From NCBI GenBank assembly GCA_021781815.1, contig JAJXWB010000010.1, positions 62,001 through 126,000 of the forward strand: a stretch of DNA of 64,000 nucleotides. Reading direction: 5' to 3'. The translations under genes were made by a program, and so were the position numbers. A model generated the notes under the pieces. The model saw only the letters and a program-made list of their open reading frames with translations, did not search any database and was not told the origin of the DNA. Shown piece after piece: positions 26,005-32,957 of this stretch (the first letter of the stretch is position 1; every line of letters starts with the position of its first letter). This DNA is from Pseudomonadota bacterium (GTDB taxonomy: Bacteria; Pseudomonadota; Alphaproteobacteria; Rhizobiales; Beijerinckiaceae).

Positions 26005-27099
26005 CTACAGTTTGGCCACGACCGCCAGCCGCTTGACGCGGCCATTCAGGTAGGCCTGCAGAAAGGCGTCGTAGTTGCGAAACGACACGCAGCCATTCGA
26101 CTGGCCGCTCGGCCCGAGCATGTAGGTGTGGGCCAGCAGGCCGGCCCGGCCGAAAGTCCCGCCGCTCACCGGTAGCAGCCGTAGGGCGCGTACGCCATGG
26201 AACAGGGCCTCGCGCTCGCGCAGGTCATAGACGGTCGGCGGCGTCGCGCCGCGCATCCGCACATTGACGTGGCGGGGATCGTCCATCATTTCGCCGAGGC
26301 CCGAATGCGCCTCAAGCCGCGTCCCGTTCGGCAGGTAAACGGTCTTGGCGGAGATATCGTAGATCGCGGTGTATCGATCGTAGCCGGAGCGGCCCGCGCC
26401 GCTGAAATCGCTTACGGCGCCGTCCTCGGGCGCGGCATAGGCGAGGATCGATCGTTCAGACTGGCTTGCGCCGAACAGGCGTTCGAAGAACGAAGGACCG
26501 CCGTCGGACGACGCGCCCTGCGGCGCCGGCGAGCCTGGCGCGCGCGCCAGCCGCGGGCTCATGGCGCGGGCAGGCGCTTTGTCCGTCGCGGGGGACAATT
26601 CCGGCGGACGGGGCGGCGGAGCCGGGCGCTGGTCGAGGATTGCGAGGTCGGCCGGCCGCGGGGCAGGCAGCGGCAGTTCCGGCGCAGCGCCGGCGGCATC
26701 CGGCGCGCGGCCCGTCTCAACGTCCGTTTCGGCCTGTGCGCTGACGATCGCGGCCTGGGCTCTCGCCATTGTGAATTGCGTGCGCAAGCCCACATTCCTG
26801 CCGAAGGCGACGGGCGGCGCGCCGAACGAATAGTCAGGATCGAGCAGTTCGGCGTGGCGCAGCGGGACGATGACGGGCTGCGCGACAAGTTTCGGAGCGA
26901 TTTTCAGCGTCTCGCCTGACGCGCGCTTCACTTCGACCTGCATCGACCCCGAGGTCGACAGCATGTGGGCGGCAACGAAGCCGCTGCATCCGACCACGAC
27001 GAGGCTCGTCATCGCCTTCGAGACGGCGCGCGATAAACGGCGCGGCCGGCGCAGGGAATAGTCCTGCGGGTCCATGAAGTCGTCCGTCTTCAGCCGCAT
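26005..27099 (-). CDS. DUF2778 (Tlde1-like L,D-transpeptidase) domain protein, membrane-anchored
   Basis: The protein has 364 residues from the ATG at 27099 (another ATG at 27075 is possible). A single membrane span lies at about 25-45 (AMTSLVVVGCSGFVAAHML), followed by a Pro/Ala-rich periplasmic linker (about 120-210) and a C-terminal DUF2778 domain (about 235-364). The domain has AIYDISAKTVYLPNGTRLEA, DDPRHVNVRMRGATPPTVYD, His324 in LLAHTYMLGPSG and Cys337 in QSNGCVSF; this His/Cys pair matches the catalytic dyad of Tlde1 peptidoglycan-acting enzymes. No type VI secretion genes are present, so a housekeeping cell-wall role is more likely than effector activity. Confidence 0.85.
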   Translation of the reverse strand: MRLKTDDFMDPQDYSLRRPRRLSRAVSKAMTSLVVVGCSGFVAAHMLSTSGSMQVEVKRASGETLKIAPKLVAQPVIVPLRHAELLDPDYSFGAPPVAFGRNVGLRTQFTMARAQAAIVSAQAETDVETGRAPDAAGAAPELPLPAPRPADLAILDQRPAPPPRPPELSPATDKAPARAMSPRLARAPGSPAPQGASSDGGPSFFERLFGASQSERSILAYAAPEDGAVSDFSGAGRSGYDRYTAIYDISAKTVYLPNGTRLEAHSGLGEMMDDPRHVNVRMRGATPPTVYDLREREALFHGVRALRLLPVSGGTFGRAGLLAHTYMLGPSGQSNGCVSFRNYDAFLQAYLNGRVKRLAVVAKL

Positions 27100-27596
27100 G
27101 GTCAAACGCGCGCCTCACTCTCACTCTGCAACTCGGGGCCGGCGGCGGCGTTGCTCGCCACAACCGGGCCGTGCAGGGTGGGTCGGCTGAACATCCGAGC
27201 CCGGGCCGCAGCGGCGCCGTCCCTGCTGAAAGGGAATTGAAGCGTTTTTTAGTTAAACCGGGGTTAAGCTCGCCACAATTCGCTAACCATCGCCAACTGT
27301 TTTTCGCGCCTTAATCTGCAGCAGTTTGGGCAATACGTTGTTTTATATATTGAATTTCTGTCTGACCTATAAGGCGGAGAACGCCTGCGCCCTTGGACGA
27401 ACGCATTTTTGACGTTTGACCTCGCGCTCGAATTTCGCAGGGGAAACCGGCATCGCGAGTGTCGCCTGTGGCAGCATCTACAGCAACGGGAAAAAATTTA
27501 GGTATTAAATTCAAAAGCTGGCAAATGGAGCATCGTAACAACCGCTGCAGGTAAATGCGAACGGAGCGCATTTTCCCAATAAACAGGGGGGTTGCA
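27100..27596. other. Long AT-rich intergenic region between DUF2778 and the first TadG-like gene
   Basis: About 500 bases without a convincing gene. The stretch from about 27240 to 27590 is clearly richer in A and T than its surroundings and contains a CtrA-like site (27253-27267), several T and A runs (AGCGTTTTTTAG, GGGAAAAAATTT) and the divergent promoters expected for the flanking genes. The GGGGGG ribosome binding site of the TadG-like gene lies at its end. I see no transposon ends, tRNA or known RNA element. Confidence 0.6.
27253..27267. promoter_or_regulatory. CtrA-like binding site (TTAA-N7-TTAA)
   Basis: TTAA at 27253-27256 and TTAA at 27264-27267 are separated by exactly seven bases, matching the alphaproteobacterial CtrA box TTAA-N7-TTAAC except for a final G in place of C. 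It lies about 155 bases before the DUF2778 gene and 330 bases before the TadG-like gene, which run in opposite directions. CtrA is known to drive cell-cycle genes and often pilus genes, so either neighbour is a plausible target. Confidence 0.5.
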
Positions 27597-28757
27597 ATGT
27601 TCCGTTTCTTTCTACGCGCAACCTGGCGCGCGCGCTCGCCATCGCCCAATACGTCGCGCGCGTTTGTGGCGCGCGCATCGCGTTTTAGGCGCGACGCGCG
27701 CGGGAACGTCGCCGTCATGTTCGTGCTGGCGGCGCTCCCTGTGATGTTCGTCGTCGGCGCGGCGGTCGATTACAACCGGACGGGGCCGGCCACCGCCAAT
27801 CTGCAAGCCGCGCTTGATTCGGCGCTGCTCGCGGGGGTCATGGCGAACGGTACGCAGGTTGCGAGCGCGCAAAAACAGTTTGCCGCAGCCGTCGCGACCA
27901 GCCCGTTCCAGAACGCTTCGGCCAGTTTCACCCTCAACGCCGACAAAACGCTTTCGGGAACAGCTTCGGCGGCGATCAAAACCTCGGTCATGGCGATCGC
28001 TCATTACCCGACGATGCCGATCAACGCTGCAGGCACGGCGCAGCCAGGTCAACCGCGCCAGACGCCATCCGTCGTCTCCTTCACGCTGACCGGCGCCTAT
28101 GGCTGGTACTGGAAGGAGGTCGACCTTTATGTCCATCATCCCGGCGACGAATCCGACACTCTGGAGGCCTCCTACACCTATCAGCCAACCGATACCTCCG
28201 GCGAGGACGGACGGGGCACCGGAACGACAAGCGCGCAGTTCAACGTCAATGGCGTCATGACGCCAAACGCGATCTCGACGCCGGTCATGCTCGGCGACAG
28301 CTATGACAAGGTCTATCTGAAGATGACCGTCTATTCGGACGGGTGCGGCCCGGGGATGGCGGCGCCGGTTCCGCTCGGCTCGAATGAAACCAATTTCACC
28401 TGCGTCCAGGCCGGCGTCCCGATCGAGACCGGCGTCAACAGGCGTGGCAGACCGCGCTACGCGACCTACGAGAAGACGGCGGGCCCGGCCTATTATTCCA
28501 CGGACGATCCATCGACCGCACACAACCTGTTTATCGGCGATCCCGAGGTCGATCTGCCAGACGACGCGAAGCCGGACATTTTCGCGCTGATTCCATGTGG
28601 CGCCACGGTCCAGCATTCCTGGGAGGACACGCCCTGGGGCTATCCACGGCCCGGGAGCTGGAGCACGCAGGACATCTTCTTCAACGTCTCCGCCACGAGT
28701 TGCCAGACCAATGCGAACTACCCGGCCACGAGCGGCGTCCCCCGCCTCATCCGTTGA
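27597..28757 (+). CDS. TadE/TadG-like membrane-anchored protein with uncharacterised C-terminal domain (paralogue 1)
   Basis: The protein has 386 residues from the ATG at 27597, preceded by a run of six G. The N-terminus is TadG-like: a basic stretch, DARGNVAVMF, one membrane span (about 38-58, ending GAAVDYNR) and an amphipathic helix (LQAALDSALLAG). From about residue 160 to the end it shares a strongly conserved domain with the protein at 31145-32275: GAYGWYWKEVDLYVHHPG, LKMTVYSDGCGPGM, AHNLFIGDPEVDLP, WEDTPWG and WSTQDIFFNVSATSC. Four cysteines (in SDGCG, NFTC, IPCGA and ATSCQ) are shared and could form two periplasmic disulfides. No other tad genes are near. Function unknown. Confidence 0.8.
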   Translation: MFRFFLRATWRARSPSPNTSRAFVARASRFRRDARGNVAVMFVLAALPVMFVVGAAVDYNRTGPATANLQAALDSALLAGVMANGTQVASAQKQFAAAVATSPFQNASASFTLNADKTLSGTASAAIKTSVMAIAHYPTMPINAAGTAQPGQPRQTPSVVSFTLTGAYGWYWKEVDLYVHHPGDESDTLEASYTYQPTDTSGEDGRGTGTTSAQFNVNGVMTPNAISTPVMLGDSYDKVYLKMTVYSDGCGPGMAAPVPLGSNETNFTCVQAGVPIETGVNRRGRPRYATYEKTAGPAYYSTDDPSTAHNLFIGDPEVDLPDDAKPDIFALIPCGATVQHSWEDTPWGYPRPGSWSTQDIFFNVSATSCQTNANYPATSGVPRLIR

Positions 28758-28848
28758 GGCGGCGGCCCGCTGTTCCCGCTTGCGGCGCACGAACCTTGCG
28801 GCTAAGACAGCGCGTCCGCTGCGGTCCGGCGCAATGTCGGGTTCCCGC

Positions 28849-28926
28849 AGGAGTGTAGCTCAATTTGGTTAGAGCACCGGTCTCCAAAACCGGGGGTTGG
28901 GGGTTCGAGTCCCTCCACTCCTGCCA
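28849..28926 (+). tRNA. trnW: tRNA-Trp (anticodon CCA)
   Basis: The cloverleaf is complete. Acceptor AGGAGTG pairs with CACTCCT; the D stem is GCTC/GAGC with a ten-base loop; the anticodon stem is CCGGT/ACCGG around CTCCAAA (anticodon CCA); the variable loop is five bases; and the T arm is GGGGG-TTCGAGT-CCCTC. The discriminator is G and the CCA end is encoded. In many alphaproteobacteria this tRNA lies between tuf and secE; here secE is more than 6 kb further on. Confidence 0.97.
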
Positions 28927-29010
28927 GCGGCAAGGGCGCCAGCCAGCGGCGAGGGTGTCTCACGAAAAGCCATTCGAATTGTCGTCCGCCCGGCTTGTGC
29001 AGCGCGCATT

Positions 29011-29280
29011 TCATTGCGCCGCTGCATTTGGGCGGCCGGGCGTGGCCAGGAGAGGCGCGCTGATGAGGCTGGCTCGATCCGGGTAAAGCGAAGCGATGCA
29101 TTCGTTGACCAGCGCCTGGCCATCGAGGCGTCCGTCCCCCGTCAATTTCAGCAGCGCCCAAGCGATGGTTTCCCGTTCGCGCTGCGCGGCCGTCGAGATC
29201 GCCAGTCTGCGGATCACCTCCGCATAAGCGCGCTGCGCCGCCCTTAACTGGTCTGGATACCACACGCCGAATTCCGGCAT
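29011..29280 (-). CDS. Small conserved hypothetical protein
   Basis: The protein has 89 residues from the ATG at 29280, which has a strong GGAGG ribosome binding site six bases upstream. MPEFGVWYPDQLRAAQRAYA is followed by helical sequence with ERETIAWALLKLTGDGRLDG and ASLYPDRASLISAP. It has no signal peptide and no membrane span. I do not recognise a family with known function. It is convergent with tRNA-Trp and is followed upstream by another small minus-strand reading frame and the MFS gene. Confidence 0.65.
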   Translation of the reverse strand: MPEFGVWYPDQLRAAQRAYAEVIRRLAISTAAQRERETIAWALLKLTGDGRLDGQALVNECIASLYPDRASLISAPLLATPGRPNAAAQ

Positions 29281-29395
29281 GATAATCCTCCGCTGGCCAC
29301 AAGCGGCCGGACAGCAGCTTCGCCGCAACCACAGGCGAACTGTCAATCCGTTGTTTCAGGCAGGCGGCGGCGCGAACGCGCGTCGCCCGCTTCAA

Positions 29396-29488
29396 TCAAA
29401 GCCCTGTATGCAGGACGCTCCACAGCAAGAAAGGTGCGCAATAGCCGAAAAACATGGCGATCAGGGGGTTGCCGATCCGTTCGCCCAT
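29396..29488 (-). CDS. Candidate 30-residue membrane microprotein
   Basis: This short frame begins at an ATG (29488) with a GGAG ribosome binding site seven bases upstream and encodes MGERIGNPLIAMFFGYCAPF plus ten more residues, ending at a TGA. The peptide is one hydrophobic span (about residues 8-26) after a charged N-terminus. It lies 92 bases downstream of the MFS transporter on the same strand, so it could be cotranscribed. The ribosome binding site and hydrophobic periodicity support translation, but length prevents certainty. Confidence 0.4.
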   Translation of the reverse strand: MGERIGNPLIAMFFGYCAPFLLWSVLHTGL

Positions 29489-29580
29489 TGGAATGCTCCG
29501 TCGAAGGCGTGTGGCGTCGAGCTTACCCAAAACAGCTTCGGATCTGGTTCCGAATTGCCGGCGGAAGGGTTGATGCGCGT

Positions 29581-30810
29581 TCACGTTCCGGAATCCCCTC
29601 GCGCTCCCCCGGCTGTCGCCGCCAGCATGATCGCGCTGCCGGCAAGGGCGAGCAGACCGAGCGCGACAAAGGATACGGAGAAGCCGCCGACGACGGTCTC
29701 CAACAGGCCGAACAGCGGTGGTGCGACCAGCACGCCGAGGAACATGGAGGCCGAGCCGAGGCCAGTCGCCTCGGTGCGCTGTGCGCCGCCAAGGCGCGCG
29801 AATTCGGCGTAGGCGAGGCCGGTAAAGCCGCTGCCGCTGGCGCCGGCGAGCAGGCAGACGATTGCAACCTGCCAGCCGGCCCAATGGCCGGAGATGTCGG
29901 CGAAGGCTTCGGATGCGGCGAACATAAGCGCGCCGGTCAGCGCCAGCAGCGTCGTCGGCGGGATCAGTCTATCAGCGACATGGCCAAGGACTGGGCGGCT
30001 GATGGCGCCGGCGACCTGATAGGCGGCAAGCGCCCAGCCTGCATGCACGAGATCGAAACCTGCGCTCTGCGTGAGATGCAACGTCATGAACGTGATGAAG
30101 CAGAGTTGCACGCCGGTATAGGCGAAGCTGGCGAGCGCGAGGCGGCGAATCGCCACGTTGTCGCGCCAGAGTCGCAGGGGTTGCGACAGGGCGCCGATAA
30201 ACAGCGGATATGCAGGCCTGCGATCCAGATCCCATCGGCGGCGCGGATATTCGAGCAGCGCGATCAGGGCGACCGACGCCGGGATTTCGGCGAGGAGCGC
30301 GGCGCGCCAGCCGAAGGCCACAGCGAGCGGCGGGACGACCAGGCCTGCGAAAACGCCGCCCAGGGGGACTCCGATCTGGCGGATCGACATGACCAGATTG
30401 AAGACGCGCTGCGGCGTGTGCGGCACGAGCAGATGCGTGCTCGCCGGAGCTGTCGCGCCATAGGCGAGGCCGAGCAGCACAGCGCCTGCCGCGAGCGTAG
30501 CGATCGCGCCGGCCGATGCGGCGGCGAGCATGGCGACGACGGCGGCCAGCACGATCTGCAGCACGCGCGTGGCGCCGTAACGCAGCACGAACGATGGTGA
30601 AAGCAGCGAGGAAAGAATGCCGACGCCGTAAATGATCGCAACGAATGCGCCGACCAGGCCGCCGGACACCCCGAGATCGGCTGCAATCGCCGGCGCGGTC
30701 GCGGGCGCCGAGAAAGCCGCCATCGTGGCCAGCGTCTGCATCGAGAGCGTTGCGAGCAGCGGCCAGAGCGGAGAAGGGTTTGGGCTGTCCGGTGTTGCGA
30801 TCAGGGCCAT
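29581..30810 (-). CDS. MFS transporter
   Basis: The protein has 409 residues and about 12 hydrophobic spans in two bundles. The start is the ATG at 30810, with a GGGAGG ribosome binding site. The loop between spans 2 and 3 (LRYGATRVLQIVLAA) corresponds to the MFS motif A region. A cytoplasmic loop near residues 190-215 (LEYPRRRWDLDRRPAYPLF) separates the halves. The substrate is not predictable. Neighbours are small hypothetical genes downstream and a divergent TadG-like gene upstream with 334 bases between. Confidence 0.88.
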   Translation of the reverse strand: MALIATPDSPNPSPLWPLLATLSMQTLATMAAFSAPATAPAIAADLGVSGGLVGAFVAIIYGVGILSSLLSPSFVLRYGATRVLQIVLAAVVAMLAAASAGAIATLAAGAVLLGLAYGATAPASTHLLVPHTPQRVFNLVMSIRQIGVPLGGVFAGLVVPPLAVAFGWRAALLAEIPASVALIALLEYPRRRWDLDRRPAYPLFIGALSQPLRLWRDNVAIRRLALASFAYTGVQLCFITFMTLHLTQSAGFDLVHAGWALAAYQVAGAISRPVLGHVADRLIPPTTLLALTGALMFAASEAFADISGHWAGWQVAIVCLLAGASGSGFTGLAYAEFARLGGAQRTEATGLGSASMFLGVLVAPPLFGLLETVVGGFSVSFVALGLLALAGSAIMLAATAGGARGDSGT

Positions 30811-31144
30811 GCGCCTCCCGAGCGCCGACCGAAGGCTACGAACGCCAATGGCGCTTGTCGACCGTCATAGCTGCATGACGCATCGTCGGCGTGGGCGGAG
30901 CAGTCTGTCCAGCAAAGGGGCTGCCGAGTGCGCACGACCCGCCGCGGTCGTGTGGATCTGACGTTGCGCGCCTTGCAGTATAAATTTTGCGAGCCAAGCA
31001 GTATTTCCGACAAATTATTTCATCTACATCGCAATTTTGAGCAAATTCGGCAATTCGATAAATTTTAACTGCATACGTTAGTCGTTTGATAGCTGTTTGC
31101 GCGTGACGATCCTGATCCGAAATATCTGGACGTGGGAGGTCTCG
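30811..31144. other. Intergenic region upstream of the second TadG-like gene
   Basis: The 334-base gap separates divergent genes. Its second half (about 30965-31090) is AT-rich (CAGTATAAATTTTGC, GATAAATTTTAACTG), as in the region before the first paralogue. A GGGAGG ribosome binding site lies at its end. I see no full CtrA box here; the closest pattern, TTAA followed by TTAG nine bases later, has the wrong spacing. No small gene is supported. Confidence 0.5.
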
Positions 31145-32275
31145 ATGTCGTTTCTGAGAACCGCCGCGCGCCACACTGGCGACTGGGCGCGACCGTTCGC
31201 GCGTTTCGCGCGCGATTCATCCGGATCAATCTCGGTCGCCCTTGCGCTGGCGGCCGTCACCGCTCTGGCGCTGGTTGGAGCGGGCATCGATTACAGCCGG
31301 GCGGTCAACTCGCAGGAAAAGCTTCAGAACGCCGTCGATCAGGCGATGCTCGCCGCCATGCAGGCGCCGACGGCCTCGCGCGTGTCGGTCGCAACAAACA
31401 TGCTCAATGCGGCGCTTGCCAATTCCGGCGTCACAGCGTCATGGTCGACGCCTCCGACGTTGACCGCCAACGGCAATTTGACGGGCACTGCGAGCGGAAC
31501 TGCGAAGACGATCCTCGGCGGATTGACGAGCGTCGCGAGTGTCCACGTGGTCGCCACGTCGAGTGTCCGGCATGCCGCCGCAAGCATGCCTTCCAGCCTG
31601 GTGTTCACGCTGACCGGCGGCTATGGCTGGTACTGGAAGGAAGTGGATCTCTTCATCCATCAGCCGGGCGCCTCGAGCGACACATTGATGGCGGCCTATC
31701 AGTATCAGCCGGTTGACCTCAACTATTCCGGCGGGCGCGGAAATGGCGCGGTTACAGCGCAATTTCTCGTCAACGGAGCCATGGTTGCGAACGCGGTGAC
31801 GACGCCTGTCGCGCTCGGCTCCAATTACGACAATGTGTACCTGAAGATGACCGTCTACAGCGACGGCTGCGGTCCTGGCATGGCGCCGACCACGCCCCAG
31901 AGCGGTAGCACGACCAATTTTAATTGCGTGGCCTCGGGTATTCAGGCGCAGACCGGATGGACGTGGTGGGGAGAGCCTGTCTACACGACCTACACCAAAA
32001 CGGCGACGCCGGTCTATTACGCCACCAACAACGCACAAACCGCACATAATCTGTTTGTCGGCAATCCGGAGGTCGATCTGCCGAGCAACGCCGTTCCATC
32101 GATCTTCGCGCTGCTGCCCTGCGGCCAGACGATCCAGCATGCCTGGGAAGATACGCCCTGGGCCAGCCCGCTGCCGGGAAGCTGGAGCACGCAGGACATC
32201 TTCTTCAACGTGCAGGCGACGAGTTGCCAGCAGAACGCCAATTATCAGACCAATACTCCAAGCCTGGTTCAGTGA
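31145..32275 (+). CDS. TadE/TadG-like membrane-anchored protein with uncharacterised C-terminal domain (paralogue 2)
   Basis: The protein has 376 residues from the ATG at 31145, which has a strong GGGAGG ribosome binding site; an ATG at 31097 lacks one. The N-terminus has FARDSSGSISVALALAAVTA as a TadG-like span (about 20-45) ending GAGIDYSR, then EKLQNAVDQAMLAAM. From about residue 155 it matches the paralogue at 27597-28757: GGYGWYWKEVDLFIHQPG, LKMTVYSDGCGPGM, AHNLFVGNPEVDLP, WEDTPWA and WSTQDIFFNVQATSC, with the same four cysteines. The linker region differs. The protein is probably exposed to the periplasm, but the function is unknown. Confidence 0.8.
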   Translation: MSFLRTAARHTGDWARPFARFARDSSGSISVALALAAVTALALVGAGIDYSRAVNSQEKLQNAVDQAMLAAMQAPTASRVSVATNMLNAALANSGVTASWSTPPTLTANGNLTGTASGTAKTILGGLTSVASVHVVATSSVRHAAASMPSSLVFTLTGGYGWYWKEVDLFIHQPGASSDTLMAAYQYQPVDLNYSGGRGNGAVTAQFLVNGAMVANAVTTPVALGSNYDNVYLKMTVYSDGCGPGMAPTTPQSGSTTNFNCVASGIQAQTGWTWWGEPVYTTYTKTATPVYYATNNAQTAHNLFVGNPEVDLPSNAVPSIFALLPCGQTIQHAWEDTPWASPLPGSWSTQDIFFNVQATSCQQNANYQTNTPSLVQ

Positions 32276-32311
32276 GCCTTTCGCAAGAAATGCGGTTGCG
32301 CGTCGGCACGC

Positions 32312-32899
32312 TCACTCCCGCCGGCCAACGAAGCGCGGGTCGCCGCCGGACAGCTCGGACATTGCGCGCGCGAGGCTCATGAATCGGCGGCCCTGGCTGG
32401 TCAGCCGCCAGCCTTCGGGCGTCAGTTCGAGGTTGCCGGAAGCCTTCTGCTCCAAGAGGCGGCGGCCGATCTGGCCCCATTCTCCGACATAGATGCGCAC
32501 AAATCTGTCTTGCGCTTCGCCTTCCGTCAGCGGTCTCCCGGCGGATTCGAACTGGGACAGCATAAACACAGAGATCGACCTGTCGACTGTGACTGGACCG
32601 AGCACGAAGGCGGCGCCGAGAATGGATGTTGCGACAATCGCGCCGCCGAGCGCGTCCGCCGCCTGAAGTTCGAGGCCGGTCCGCAGGCGGGGCAGCATGA
32701 CGACGCTGCAAAGCAACAGGACGACGGCCGTCGCGGCGAGCGCGATCAGTCCGCGATAGAACAATATGCCAGCCCCCATCGCAGCGTTCACGCGCAGCAG
32801 GCCCGCGAACAGAACGCCTCCCAGCAAAGTGGCGATCGCGTAATATAGCAGCAGCCCGAATGCGCGGCGGGCGCGGAGCCTGTCGGGTTCCTTTGACAT
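32312..32899 (-). CDS. Hypothetical membrane protein with cytoplasmic C-terminal region
   Basis: The protein has 195 residues from the ATG at 32899 (MSKEPDRLRARRAFGLLLYY), with GGTGAGG upstream. About three membrane spans lie in the first 115 residues (roughly 13-35, 45-68 and 82-105). The rest is soluble, with QDRFVRIYVGEWGQIGRRLL and LELTPEGWRLTSQGRRFMSL, which resembles a small winged-helix-like or DNA-independent helical domain. It follows the large polytopic protein gene by 58 bases on the same strand, so the two probably form an operon. I do not recognise a characterised family. Confidence 0.7.
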   Translation of the reverse strand: MSKEPDRLRARRAFGLLLYYAIATLLGGVLFAGLLRVNAAMGAGILFYRGLIALAATAVVLLLCSVVMLPRLRTGLELQAADALGGAIVATSILGAAFVLGPVTVDRSISVFMLSQFESAGRPLTEGEAQDRFVRIYVGEWGQIGRRLLEQKASGNLELTPEGWRLTSQGRRFMSLARAMSELSGGDPRFVGRRE

Positions 32900-32957
32900 G
32901 ATCGGCCTCACCCGAGCGTTCCCCTTCGCGGACCGGCGTCGATGCGCATCGGCCGAC

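Noticed and set aside
26005-27099. DUF2778 protein as part of a type VI toxin-immunity pair
   Set aside because: No Tss, VgrG, PAAR or immunity-like gene lies nearby, and the protein has its own membrane anchor.
31060-31080. Possible CtrA box before the second TadG-like gene (TTAA then TTAG)
   Set aside because: The spacing is nine bases instead of seven and the second half-site is imperfect.
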